A stretch of DNA of 64,000 nt from Pelecanus crispus. Taxonomy: Eukaryota; Chordata; Aves; Pelecaniformes; Pelecanidae. The notes beneath the pieces are model-generated. The model searched no databases, was not told the DNA's origin, and was given only the letters and a program-made list of their open reading frames with translations. The position numbers and the translations under genes were made by a program. Within the stretch, counting starts at the first letter, position 1, and each line of letters opens with the position of its first letter. The stretch is taken from the NCBI RefSeq assembly GCF_030463565.1, contig NC_134660.1, positions 1,104,001 to 1,168,000 on the forward strand. Reading direction: 5' to 3'. Below are positions 36,791 through 48,100 of the stretch, one piece after another.

Positions 36791-37026
36791 CCAACCCAGC
36801 TGCCAGCTGGCTCCACGCCCGCTCCTCCAGGAAAAAACGATGCCCTTACACCAAATACCAGACCCTGGAACTAGAGAAGGAGTTTTTATTCAATATGTAC
36901 CTGACGAGGGACCGTAGACACGAAGTGGCCAGACTCCTCAACCTGAGTGAGAGACAAGTCAAAATCTGGTTTCAGAACCGAAGGATGAAAATGAAGAAAA
37001 TGAACAAGGAACAGGGCAAAGAATGA
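36791..37026 (+). CDS. HOXB9: HOXB9 exon 2 (homeobox)
   Basis: Second coding exon of HOXB9, completing codon 170 (Thr) and ending with TGA at 37024-37026. It encodes the Hox9 pre-homeodomain motif with the conserved Trp176 ([12 protein letters not shown]), which contacts PBX in place of a YPWM hexapeptide. The homeodomain follows at residues 182-241, starting [12 protein letters not shown] with recognition helix [17 protein letters not shown] six-residue tail, KEQGKE, closes the protein as in mammals. The 60-residue homeodomain looks intact, including the invariant Trp, Phe, Asn and Arg of helix 3. Start is fixed by the TTTCTTTCAG acceptor. Confidence 0.98.
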
Positions 37027-38114
37027 AAAAAAAAAAACCAACAAAAAAAAAAACAACAAAAAACACCAACCCAACAAACCAACCCAACCCCAGAAAAGCA
37101 GCATCCCCCCCTTCCCCCAGCTCCCAGCCTCCGCGGCCGCGCACCCCCGCTGTAGTGCTGCCAGCTCCCCCAAACACGAGGGGAAAAAAAAAAACCCTCC
37201 CCGGTTCCCATCTCCGCCTGTGCATGCGAGATGTTGCTTATTCTTCTTTTTTATCTTCTTAGCATTGCCACATAGGAGGCAACTTGGCCAAAACTGCAGC
37301 TCCTTTTTGGAGACACATGCTGGGTTTTGTTTCTGTTCTCTTGTTTTCTTCCTCTATTTCCCCCCCCCCCCCGCCCCCTTCTCTTTTCTTCTCCCCACAG
37401 TGTAACGTAGACACAGGCTCCTGTCTGAGCAGCAGCTTTCTCCGCTTGCGTTTTCTCCATGGAAAGCAAGACGGCAAACACAACTGGCCACAAACACCCC
37501 TGGCCCGAGCCCCCCCAGACCCTCGCTGTCTTTCTTTCTCCACCTAAGGACAATGATTCTCTCCAACACGCGCAGCTCCCCGGCGCACACGCCGCACTCA
37601 CACTCACACTCGCACGTCGAGGTGGCCAAGGAACCAGACGATTTAATTAAACCACTGCAAGACAGACACATTCGTAAGACTTGCGTTTAATTGCACCCAA
37701 CAAATCATTTTCAATTCGCCAACTTTATACCGGGGTAGTCGCTTAATGACAACCCAACTCCCAACCGCGCTGGGTTTCTTTCTTTTTTTTTTTTTTTTTT
37801 TTTTCCTCCCTTTTTTTCCCCCCTCCCTAGTTTGTTTTATTATGCGGGATTTTTGTCTGAATCGTGCCATGGCAGATATGTGACTTTGACCTGAAAGTTT
37901 AGTAGGATCTTTACAGGCAAACCTCCTCATCTGGTAATTTTATACTGGGTCACTTGGAAGAGGAGAAAAGACGGGGAGGGAGGCGAGAGAGTGTGTGGGG
38001 GGCACTCTCAGAGCCGCATTGTAAATTATTTAGGAGAAAAAGGGGCGGAAGAACCCCTGCCAACTTATTCCTAACTTTTAGAGGAGAGGAAGAATGGGAT
38101 TTTCTAGTTAAAAA

Positions 38115-38121
38115 ACTACCT
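38115..38121 (+). promoter_or_regulatory. miR-196 seed match in HOXB9 3'UTR
   Basis: ACTACCT pairs with miR-196 positions 2-8 (7mer-m8). The base facing position 1 is T, so it is not an 8mer. The site lies about 1.1 kb past the HOXB9 stop codon. Confidence 0.5.
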
Positions 38122-38887
38122 TAGTAGAGCTATAAGGGAGGGGAAGGTTGTGTTCTTAGTGCTAGCATATTTATAATTTATTGTGAATCGACTTTTCCTA
38201 AAGCAGTAGGCTGTTGCAGAGATGAAGTGCCAACCCTAGCCTGTGTGTATTCCTCCCCCCTCCCGTTCGCTGAGATGCTTTTAATACTTGAATGTCGGTG
38301 GGGTCTGCTCGGGGTGGGCTTGGGCTTTGGGGTTTGGGGGTTGGTTTTTTTGGGTTTGGTTTTTTTTTTTTTTTCCGCCTGCAGCGAGCTCCCGGCATGT
38401 TTTCCCTTTGCCACCCGCCTTCCCCCGGGCCCGGTGCCACGCCGGGGCCGGGCCCCGCCGCCTCCCCGGGGAAGGAGCCTCGTCCCGCGGGTGGCACCGG
38501 GGGACGCGGCGGCTCCGCGCTGCCCGCCCCTCCTCATCCTCAGCCCGAAGAAGCCTTTCCAGTAACAAATATAGAGCTTGCCGCTCCCACGTCATGCCGG
38601 CCGGAGCCGAGCCCTCATCTGACAGATCCCTGGAGCTTTCTCCAGCCCGCCCGTGCGGGACTGGTTTCCCTTTATCTCTGTAAGACTTAACTTTGTTTTG
38701 GGAAGGGGGGGGGGGGGGGGCGGGAGGGGGGGCCGGGGGGGTTTAGTACCAGTTGATTATATGGTGGGTATTGTAAACCGTGCTCGTGGTTGTGTTTCTG
38801 TGAATGTTGAAGCTCGTTTTCTGTTTCTACTGTGGCTTTTTAAGTATGCGAAGAGTTCTGCAGTTGATAGTGGATGGAAAATATCGA

Positions 38888-38893
38888 AATAAA
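38888..38893 (+). terminator. HOXB9: HOXB9 poly(A) signal candidate
   Basis: AATAAA is the first canonical signal after the HOXB9 stop codon, followed by a T/G-rich stretch (CTCTCTCGTTTTCTTCGTGTG) suitable for cleavage. Confidence 0.6.
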
Positions 38894-38910
38894 CCTCTCT
38901 CGTTTTCTTC

Positions 38911-41900
38911 GTGTGCAAATCTGTATATTTAGCTGCCAGGAGGCTTTCTAGGAACAAGGCGAGTGGAAGGTGGCTTATTTTAATAGGGTGGGGAAGAAAA
39001 AAAACAGAGAAAAGAAATTTATTTCTGCTGTATATCTGAACGAACCAGTGCAAATCTGATTTCAGAAGCGACTAAACCTGTGTATCCTGAGCGTTCGGGT
39101 TTGTGAGACCACTTTTATCTGCTGAACAGAGATTGCTCTGGGAAGAAGCGATAGGCAGATTTGCGTTTTTGGAAAGTGTTCCTGCTTTTTTTTTTTTTTC
39201 CCCCTGCCCCATGATCCAGAGATAAGAATCAAGTAGCTGCCCCTCGCTGCACTGAAATTTCCAGCACTTCGGTTCCTCTCGAAAGGGGTAAAAGAAAAAA
39301 AAATTTTCCACTGGACAAGAAACCAGACCTTAACAGTTTAAGACCATTCCTCAGAAAGTTTTGGGGGTTGTTGGGGTTTTTTTTTTAATGCCTAGACTTT
39401 CTCGTGTAAAACTTTCCATCACGAAGTAGCTCTTTGGGGGCTTCAAAATTTAACTGTTCTGTTGCTGGAGGGAGTTAACTGTAACTGAACCTCACCCTGT
39501 GTCAAAGCCCCTAATCTCCTTCCTCGAAACTCAATTAAGAAAAGCAGTTTCGGAGAGATTTTGAGCTGGGGAAAAAAAGTTGGTGGCAGCATATTTCTCT
39601 AAATCCGGATTTATTTAAAAAAAAAAAAAAAAAGATAGTGGGTTGAAAAAGGTGATTTAGCTGTGTTTATGCTGGGCAGTCAAATTTTTCAGTTTTGTTT
39701 GATTCTTCTCAAGGATGGATGAATTTCAAATCTGCTCCATGCTGAATTGATATATTCCTCATATCTCGAACTGAGTGCGGACTTGCCTAAATCCTCATTA
39801 CTATATTTTTCAGAAGCGTATCCATGACTTAATTGATGTTTGCAACCCATCGGCCACTGGGATCTAGAAACGTTTTTCACTTCCCTTAGAATCGTGGTAA
39901 AGAGCGGATATTTTTAAGACGATGATATAAGGTTCTTTTTAAATAGAATTTAAAATGTTAGCTCATTTTATTAGGAAATATGCTTACTTTAAAAATGTTG
40001 GAAAAACTGTCTTCTGTAGCATCAGCCCGGATGTATTTTCCAGAGATGTTTAATGCTCCAGAATAAAAATCGATTTTAGAACAACAGCACCTATATGTCA
40101 TTGTGTTATACTGCTTCATCTAAAATTTCAGAAATATTTTCATTGTGTTTTCCTGCGTTCTTTAGTGGCTCGTTAAGTGTATTATAAGAATCAATTTTTG
40201 CTTAGGTTTAAAAAAAAAAAATGTCCAGAGACAAATGGAGATCGTTCCTCTCCGGTGTAGCAAGTGCTTACTTGGTCCCACGCAAACTTGCTGCGTTTCC
40301 ACTTTTTTTTTTTTAATTATTTTATTTTTTAAAATTGGAGATCGTCAGTCTCCGCTTACATTTACCGGTGGTTGCTTGGGTTTTATGTTCGTTCGCTTGT
40401 CTGTATGTCTGGGTTTGAGGGTTTAATCTTTACATTCCCGCACCAGCCTTAGGGGACCAGAAGTGCAGGCGCGGAGTGGACTGGCTTTATTTGACTTTCT
40501 TCGGTTTATTCCCCTACCGCCCGAGGAAAACGTGGCTAAAGAAAAATTAGAAACCCAAAACAAACAGTGGGAAACCCCACCCCGCTTTCCCTGCTTGGCA
40601 TCGCCTCGGATTTGACACGCGGTTCCTTTTTCCAAGGGCTCAATGAGCGGTTCCTATAATTCCGTCTCTAAATTCGTTTGACATTTTATTGCTCGTGAAG
40701 AAATACAAGCGCTTGGAAAGTGTTTCTATCTCTATATTTAAAAAACAAACAAACCCTAAGACCTGCTCAGCCCTGCAGGAAGCAGGTAGTGAGAAACATA
40801 ACCGAGAATCTCTTTCCACTAATTTTTAACATAATGGGCGCTCTAAAGGGCAATATTTCACTTCTTAAAAAAATCCTTTCTTTGGGGCAGCTCTGAAAAG
40901 AAAACAAAAGAAGAAGAAAGATATTTGGAGCTTACTGAGGGAAGAGAGAGAAAGGGAAGTAACTTGTCATAAAAAAAAAAGGAAAATTCAGTGCAGTGTG
41001 CTGCAATAAAAGAATATGACCGCTATAAAACTTTATAGGGTATAAATTTCTGAAGGTTAAGGAACTAAACGGCTGTAAAGCAAACAGTGCAAGAAAACTT
41101 TCAGGAACTCCTAAATTACTACAACGACTTGGGAATGTGGGGAAACCCAACGTGTAAATGCTCTTGTTTCTGCTTCAGGCACATACAAAGTTCCCTTTTT
41201 TTTTTTATTTTATTTTTTTGGCTAAGGGAGGGGGTAGTTAAAAGATTGGGGGGGGGGAGGAGGGAGAGAAAAGGTGGGGAGGGACTTTTGCTAATTTATT
41301 CTTCTCTTGCAGATGCCGTGAAAATCCAGCGCTCTGGATGATTCCCTTTGTTCTTTTTTTTTTTTTTTTTTTTTTTTTTCCTTTTTCCTTTAAAGCAATT
41401 CCAGGCTGCCAGAATGCTGAGCCATGCACACCACAACAACAACAACGCGCACACACACACGCGCGGGCACCCCCCACTCACACACTCGAAGTTCTGGCGA
41501 GACGTCTGGGCTTGGGAAGCTCTTTATCGGTTTACAGCCCCGGCCTTCCCCCTCCAGAGCAGAATGACCAATTGTTTAGTCTCGGAATTTGAAACAATAG
41601 CGGTTTTCAAAAGCAAACCCATTTTCCCTCTTTTATTGCGGGGCCGAGCGGCTGGATGGGGGCGCGGCCGCGCAGCCCCCGGCGCCGCGGGGCGGGGGGG
41701 AGGAGCCCGGCGCCCCCTCCCCCCCCTTTTTCTCGCTTTTGGCCCGTTTTATTTCCCCAGATCCGAAAGGGGGTACCCGTCCCGCTCCCCCTTTTTTTTG
41801 GTTTTTTTCCCCTGCCCCCCCCCGCCCCCGCGCGCCCTCAGCCCGGGCTGCGGCGCCGCGCCGCGCCGCTAGGTGGCGCCCTTGCTCCACGCTAGGCGCG

Positions 41901-44900
41901 CGCCTCCCGCGCCCGGCCGCGCGGCCCCGCGTAACACCTTGACTTCATCGCGGCGTCACCGGGCTGCCCCGCGGCGCGACATAGCGCGACAGGGGCAGCT
42001 CTGTCGCCGGGTTTCGAGGCCGCATCTTTTTTTTTTTTTTTAATTCTTTTTTTTTTTTTTTTCCCCCCCGCGGGGGTAAATTACGTCAGGCGGAGGGGGG
42101 GACCCCCAAAAACCAAAGAGTTAATCTGCCCGGCTCCGCGCTGGGATGCGCTGAGAGGTGGGACACGCATCTTTTTTAAATGTTCGTTTAAAGGGGAGGG
42201 GAAAAAAAAACCAACCCAACGCAGAAAGCGTGTTTTTTTGTCTGCTGGTCGTTGGGGTGGCGGTGGGAGGGCAGCTTAATTATCCCCAAAGAGGAGATTT
42301 GCGTCTGCAAGGGCTGGCAAGGAGCGTGGCTCACAGGTTTGGGGGAGAAGGGCGCGCACAGGACATTTTCCCCGGCTCCGTTAGGACGAGCTGCGCCTCC
42401 CCGCCCCTCCTCTCCCGTGCGGCAGACCCCCCCGCCGACCCCCCCGCAGCTGCCTTCTGCAAGTTGAACCGGTCATTCCCGTGTACTTGCTCCGTCTCTT
42501 GCAACGCCACTGCTCTTTGCCCAAGGTCTTCGCTTAATGTGCTGGGAAATATATTTAAACGCTACAAACCAGCGAATTAACCCGAAATGCTGTTATCTTA
42601 CCGCGTTTTGTGATACGTATAAATGCTCCCCTGCTGCAGCAGCAGCAAAAATGTAAACTCCCAACTCCGTTAGCTCGCTTGTATTTTGGCCTTTGTTCCT
42701 TCAAAATTGCAAGACAAAAATTATTCAGACGTTGCGGTCCTTCAGCTACAAATTCGAGCTACAAACAAAATAGAAAGGAGCGGTGGCGGTAATTTCAATA
42801 TAGGTTTTTCTTTCAAACTGTTACAAACAGGTATTTTCCGAATAAATGTTTCTCCGAAGTTAGGCAGGAAAATACGGCCGTGGCCCAATGAGCAGCATTC
42901 TGGGGAGGAATGTAACAAATTAAACGCATAGCCACAGCAGAACAGGATGCGATATGTTGTTTTAAAAAGCAAAGTCTAAGCGGCTCAAGACTCCCTTTAA
43001 ATGCTATAAAATGAAATAGAAATGTAAACAGAAATAGATGGGGAAAATAAAGAAAAATCCTGCCCTCGTGCAGTCAGCAAAATGCAGAGTAGTGAAAAGT
43101 TAAGGTTTACCTAGGAAAGGATTTGGGGTTCTTTTTTTTTTTTTCTTTCGTGTGAATTCCTAATAAATCTTTCCTCCACTGGGTATTTATAAATTATCTT
43201 CTCTCTCACAGACACACGCGCGCTCGCACACACACACATCCCCACTTGTTTTTTCTTATAATAGAAACATTTTCCTTTCATCAGGAATCTGAGTACAGTA
43301 TATGAATGATTTAAGATCCGCCATTGATTTCTGGTGCATTGGTGAGTTACCATCGCATCACGACCATAAAATTCGACTGCACTTGATAAAAATGTTAACT
43401 TCCAAGAACAACTTCACTCCCGCCTTCCTGGGGTCCACGTACGAACGGGAATTCCTGCTATTTTTTGCTTTACAAACTTGACTAGATGGGAGCCTACACC
43501 TCCAAATACACACGGAAGAAGATAGCTTCTTTTCTAGAAATACTTTAGTCGATTCTTCTTTTTTTTTTTTCTTTCTTTCTTGAAAATTCTAGCATCGAGC
43601 ATCCCCACGCCGGGCTGCACAGCTCTATTTACTTATGTGCACCATTTCTGGGGGTTTATGTGCAAAGAGGAAACCAAAATCTGCTCAATCGACAATAAAA
43701 GTGTTGAGAAAAATAAAATGTTAACTTGTCTTTTAGGGGGAAAAAAGCCTTAATTATACCACTGCAAGTACTCCAACAACAATAATTACTTGAAAAGGCT
43801 CTTAGGCTCGACTGAAATTATCCCTATACAAAATAAAGGAAACGTATTTACTTAAATTATATCTCTAAGGATGGGTTTAAAGTTTTATTCCGTTACTATC
43901 TTCGTTTCCTTCCTTTCTTTCTCTCTCTCTTTCTTTCCGTCTTTCTTAATTCCCTGCCTATTCCCACTGCCAGCCTTAATTCCAGTTTGGTTTGGGGTTG
44001 TTTTTTTTTTTTTTCCCCAAAGCCCTGGGAAGACAGACTAACCGAAACATTTCAACTTTTTCCTCTTTTCCATGTTGTGAAGGTTGAAAATTGTCCCTCC
44101 GTTGAAGGCAGGCACGAGGGGAACCGTCTTTAATTCACCTTCCTCGCGTCCAAACCGCGCGGAGGGATGCAATGGGAAGCAGCAGAAATCTACCCAGGGC
44201 AAAGAGGGGGGAAAAAAAAAAATAACAGAGGTTTAAAAGAGTGTCTTTAACTCCTGTTGAAGGTTGGAAAATAGAGCTGGCATTGCGAGGGGCTCGGAGG
44301 GCGTCGTGGGCGTTAGGCAGGCTGGGGCAGCGCTGGGCTCGGGAGGGCTCGGTGGCGATATTAGCTGAAAAACGTCTCGGTAATATTTGCTGACTGCGAT
44401 AAATGAATTTCAAAATCTACCCCCTGTGTGTTTAGATGGTGGAAAATTGCAGCGTTGGCATCTTAGGGGTAAGTTTGCTCCGTTGTTACCAAATGCCAAT
44501 AAAACAGAAAGCCTCTCTGCCTTACCCCACCCCCTCGTCTCCCCAGTTTCCAGCAGAAGTATCGTGGAAAAAAAAAAAAAAAAAAAAAAAAATTGGAAGT
44601 TATTGAGGAGGGGGCGAGGTAGGGAACAGCCATCAGTTACCGACCATAAAGGTTCTGCTCGGGCTGCGATAAGGCGCACAATACTCGGAGTTCGCAATCA
44701 TCCCCGACCACGTCTTGAGCAAGTCCTCGGCGGGGGAGGAGGCGGGGAGGGGGCTGCGGGAGAGACACAAAAAGTCAATGTTATATATGAAAAACTATCA
44801 TCATTTTAATTCAATATTGACACCTCAACATCTCGCTGTAATGCGGACGGGTCCAATCGAAACCTCTGGTTTATAGCAGTAGAGGAACGAACTCGTAAAA

Positions 44901-45414
44901 TCCTAACGGCTTTTATGTAGTGCGGTATAAACAACAACAACATCCCCGGCTTTATGGCGTTTTATAGTTTGTTAAACAGTTTACAGCCTTTTTTGGGGCT
45001 ATTACAAATGCAATTCCCTTCATGTGATAGTTAAACCTTTATCAATAATAAGGAAATTGATCATTAAAATGTTAAATATGACTACCTCGTTTGTTTTAAA
45101 ATATGTTTAGGGTAAGAAGCTGTATGATTTGATAACTTGTATTAAAATACCAATTACATTTATAGGACCTTTTAAAACTGGTAGCAATTAAATCGTGTTC
45201 TTTTACAGTTTTCCAAAGCGACCCTGACATTTAAAAAGGCTAAAACTGCCTCGTTAAAATTTTGAAATTAACGACTGCGAGCGCTTCTCTTTAATTTTCC
45301 AACACTCCCCAAAAATCAATCTTTTGGGTGGTCTAGGTATGTGATTTGTTGTGAGGCGAGCGATATCTCATTAATGTAGGTAGTTAAACATATTTAATCC
45401 GTATATTCACCCCA
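38911..45414. other. HOXB9-HOXB8 intergenic region
   Basis: No gene was recognised in 6.5 kb. It contains AT-rich stretches with many TTTAT/TAAT cores (for example around 39900-40200 and 45000-45400), a CpG-rich block at about 41630-42080 with a CTCF-like motif, and homopolymer T tracts near 41217, 41360 and 42030. In other vertebrates HOXB8 regulatory elements lie in this interval, but none can be assigned from this sequence alone. Confidence 0.5.
41866..41878 (+). promoter_or_regulatory. CTCF-like motif between HOXB9 and HOXB8, plus orientation
   Basis: CCGCTAGGTGGCG matches the CTCF core consensus CCASYAGRKGGCR at 12 of 13 positions (G for A at position 3). It sits in a CpG-rich block. 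CTCF sites between the group 9 and group 7/8 genes are known at HOXA, so the location is plausible for a chromatin boundary. Occupancy is not shown. Confidence 0.5.
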
Positions 45415-45490
45415 CCTCCTTCTCCCTTCCCCTCTCGCTCCCTCTCTCTCTCTCTCTCTCGCTCCCTCTCCCTCTCTCGCTCCCCCTCGC
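45415..45490 (+). repeat. CT-rich polypyrimidine microsatellite upstream of HOXB8
   Basis: Runs of CTCTCTCTCTCTCTC interrupted by GCTCCCTCTCC lie about 490-560 bp before the HOXB8 start codon. Long CT/GA tracts are candidate GAGA-type and triplex-forming sequences. Confidence 0.8.
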
Positions 45491-45568
45491 TTGCTTTTCC
45501 TTCTTTATTCTCTCACACTCTTCCTTTCACAATCATGCAGTGCAGAGTCCGTGTGGAGTAAGGAGAAG

Positions 45569-45602
45569 CCAATAGGATGAGGTTTTGGTAATAGATGCAA
45601 AT
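45569..45602 (+). promoter_or_regulatory. HOXB8 upstream elements: CCAAT and octamer
   Basis: CCAAT (45569-45573) and a perfect octamer ATGCAAAT (45595-45602) lie 22 bp apart, about 375-410 bp before the HOXB8 ATG. The octamer is the POU/OCT binding core and CCAAT the NF-Y core. No convincing TATA box was found close to either. Confidence 0.45.
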
Positions 45603-45976
45603 GATCATGAAAAGACACTGCAAAATATGAAACAACTCATTTGCGCTGAAGTAAATCACTGAAAACTGTTTATGAACTGGCATCTCTTCTTGGAAATGTA
45701 AAGCGAGAACTCTTTAAGTGGCGATTTTTTTTTTTTTTTTAGGGGTGGGGGGGGAGGAAAGAATTCAATATCATGCAGGCTTAGAGTTTTGATTATATCC
45801 TCCTTTTATATTCCTGGAAATCACAAACTGTCGTTGCTTAGCATCTTAGCGCTTTCTTTTTTTGCTAATAGATTCCCGTGGTCTGGTTTGGTTGGCTTCT
45901 TCTTTTTTTTTTTTTTTTTTTTTTTTTCCTTCTCCTTTTCTTCCTCCTCCAAACAAATATTCTTATTTAAATTAAA

Positions 45977-46397
45977 ATGAGCTCTTATTTTGTCAACTCA
46001 CTCTTCTCCAAATACAAAACCGGGGACTCCTTGCGTCCCAATTACTATGACTGTGGGTTCGCTCAGGATCTTGGGGGCAGACCCACGGTGGTGTACGGAC
46101 CCAGCACGGGGGGCACCTTCCAGCATCCGACCCAAATCCAGGAGTTTTACCACGGAGCATCCTCACTCTCCAGCTCCCCTTACCAACAGAATCCCTGCGC
46201 CGTGGCGTGCCATGGGGACCCCAGCAACTTCTATGGCTACGACCCCTTGCAAAGGCAGAGCCTCTTCAGCGCCCAGGAGTCGGACTTGGTGCAGTACACG
46301 GACTGCAAGCTCGCTGCCAGCGGCCTTGGAGAGGAGGCGGAGAGCTCGGAGCAGAGCCCTTCTCCGACCCAGCTTTTCCCCTGGATGCGACCGCAAG
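45977..46397 (+). CDS. HOXB8: HOXB8 exon 1 (coding)
   Basis: First coding exon of HOXB8, an Antennapedia-like homeodomain transcription factor with roles in trunk patterning and, in mammals, spinal and haematopoietic cells. The protein starts [20 protein letters not shown] and carries conserved Hox8 blocks ([49 protein letters not shown]). The PBX-binding hexapeptide FPWMR is at residues 134-138, just before the intron. The donor is CCGCAAG|GTGAGG, leaving one base of codon 141. With 47284-47591 it encodes 242 residues, one fewer than the mammalian protein. The start codon has A at -3. Its mRNA carries the classic miR-196 site. Confidence 0.98.
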
Positions 46398-47283
46398 GTG
46401 AGGCGAGATGGAGAGGACAGCGAGGAGGCATTTCCTGAGCCCATAAACAGCCCTCCTGCTTGCTTTCTGCCCCTCTCGCTCGCTTGCTTTCTTTCGCTCC
46501 CTTTTTCTTCCCCAGTGACTGTATTTTACTGCTTTATGGGGGTAAACTTTTGCACTTGTAAATTGCTTTATAGTTTAATTACCCTGAAGGAGACCTTTTC
46601 TTCTGGGGGCTGAGCGAGCCGGGCTTTCTGTGGAAGGAAGCGTCCTTAAAGTTTATGGCACTTTTATAGCCTTAAAAAGCCCCCTTCATTTTTGTTTTGC
46701 GTTTGATTTGGGATTTCGGTGGTGCTGCTGGCTCTCCCCGGGCTGCAGATCTTTTTTGTTGTTGTTGTTGTCCTTCCTTTCTTTTTTTCTTTCTTTTTTT
46801 TTTTTTTTTTTTCGGGATCCCAAAGAACCGGAGTCTGTTGTTGTTGTGGTGGTGGTGGTGGTTCGGGTAACACCCGGTGTGGAGGTGCAGGCTTTAGCTG
46901 GGCTGCTCGGAGTGGGCTGGTGGGTGACCCCCCTCCCCCCGCCACCATCACCCCTTTCCTTTATAACCATCTTCCCTTTTATAATATTCTACAGGAGCCT
47001 TTCCCTCTCCCTCTTTGCCTCCTGCCCTTGCTCCTGCGAGTCCTTTCTTCCTCCCCCTCCCGCGCCTGTGTGTGTGCGAGCGGGCGTGAGTGTGCGAGAG
47101 CGGGCGTGAGTGTGCGAGAGGGGGTGTGAGGGTGTGTGAGTGTGTGTGAGGGTGCGAGCGCGGCTGTGCGAGCGGCGGCGAGTGTGCGAGCGCCTGGCTG
47201 TGCCCACTGCCGAGCCTGGTTTATGTATCTTTCAACCTCCTTCTCTTCTTCCCCTCTTCCACCCAACCTTTGCAATTCCCCAG
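46398..47283 (+). other. HOXB8: HOXB8 intron (GT-AG)
   Basis: This 886-bp intron begins GTGAGG and ends AATTCCCCAG. It contains T-rich and GTTGTT/GGTGGT simple tracts (about 46757-46863) and a GT/GC-rich 20-bp tandem repeat at 47066-47200 close to the acceptor. An alternative AG three bases downstream would drop one alanine; the upstream one was chosen because it preserves the AAA run known from mammals. Confidence 0.9.
47066..47200 (+). repeat. GTGCGAG-type 20-bp tandem repeat in HOXB8 intron
   Basis: Units such as GTGCGAGAGCGGGCGTGAGT repeat with decay, alternating G-rich and GT-rich segments. The array ends about 85 bp before the HOXB8 3' splice site, so it may sit near the branch-point region. 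Confidence 0.8.
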
Positions 47284-47591
47284 CAGCCGCTGGACGGAGG
47301 AGGGGGAGGCAAACCTACAGCCGCTACCAGACGCTGGAACTGGAGAAGGAATTTCTATTTAATCCCTACCTGACCCGCAAACGGAGGATCGAGGTCTCGC
47401 ATGCCCTGGGATTGACAGAAAGGCAGGTCAAAATCTGGTTCCAGAACAGGAGGATGAAATGGAAAAAGGAAAACAACAAAGACAAGTTTCCCAGCAGCAA
47501 ATGCGAGCAGGAAGAACTGGAAAAACAGAAAATGGAAAGAGCCCAGGAGGTGGACGAGGAAGGGGAAGCACAGAAGGCGGACAAGAAATAA
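47284..47591 (+). CDS. HOXB8: HOXB8 exon 2 (homeobox)
   Basis: Second coding exon of HOXB8. It starts with the AAA linker at residues 141-143 and encodes the homeodomain at residues 145-204, from [12 protein letters not shown] to helix 3 [16 protein letters not shown]. The helix-1/2 region [20 protein letters not shown] is diagnostic of Hox8. The C-terminal tail (residues 205-242) is charged and ends GEAQKADKK, resembling the mammalian tail. The TAA stop is at 47589-47591. All invariant homeodomain residues visible to me are intact. Confidence 0.98.
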
Positions 47592-48078
47592 AAGGATTTT
47601 TAAGGACTGAAAGGCAAGCGCTGCTGGGGTGGAAGAGCCCCCGAGCCCCACGTTAATGGCAGTTAATGTAAGGGAGGGGTGGGAAAAAAACCAACAATGC
47701 ATAGAAAAGAGAAAGGAAAAAAAAAAACCCTTTTATTGCTGTAAAACAATATAGCTGTAAGCACCACTTCCCTGATTATCCTTTGATACAATGAACAGTA
47801 TGCAAAAGTGATCGGGAGGTCTCTCCTGCCTTTTGCCAGTTATTAACTAGTGGTAGTGTAACGCAATAGCTTATGTAAAACATGACTGTGAAATTCTCTC
47901 TCTCTCTCTGTCTTTCTCTCTGTCTCTCTCTTCTTTCCTGGGGGGTGGGTTGGTTAACATAGCTTTCAATGCTATAGGAGTTACGTGAAATTACATTTGT
48001 GCACTTTTTTTTTTTATTTTCCACCTTTTTTGTTGTGGTTTATCTGTATGTACTGGAGGTAGCTATTGAAACAAACAT

Positions 48079-48100
48079 CCCAACAACATGAAACTGCCTA
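48079..48100 (+). promoter_or_regulatory. miR-196 target site in HOXB8 3'UTR, near-perfect
   Basis: The 22 bases CCCAACAACATG...AAACTGCCTA are complementary to the whole of miR-196 from this window except one position, where G faces U as a wobble in the seed. This is the site known from vertebrates to direct AGO2 cleavage of HOXB8 mRNA, an exceptional plant-like mode for an animal miRNA. It lies about 0.5 kb past the stop codon. Confidence 0.96.

Larger units (their letters stand above)
37027..38910 (+). other. HOXB9: HOXB9 3' untranslated region (inferred)
   Basis: The region from the HOXB9 stop to just beyond the first AATAAA (38888-38893). It opens with an A/C-rich tract (37027-37100), contains T and G runs, and carries a miR-196 seed match at 38115-38121. 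The end is inferred from the poly(A) signal; transcript data are needed to fix it. Confidence 0.55.

Noticed and set aside
35435-36794. Long Cys/His/Thr-rich repeat ORFs on both strands
   Set aside because: They are produced by the 18-bp minisatellite inside the HOXB9 intron; equal openness on both strands and lack of non-repeat coding sequence argue against a protein.
37881-37896. TGACTTTGACCTG near the HOXB9 3'UTR as a retinoid element
   Set aside because: Half-sites are imperfect and without DR1, DR2 or DR5 spacing. I found no DR5 retinoic acid element by eye in the window.
45376-45386. TAGGTAGTT identity to the miR-196 5' end upstream of HOXB8
   Set aside because: Only nine bases match and no complementary arm was found nearby; likely chance.
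47587-47592. AATAAA overlapping the HOXB8 stop codon
   Set aside because: Use would remove the whole 3'UTR including the conserved miR-196 site; the downstream signals are more plausible.
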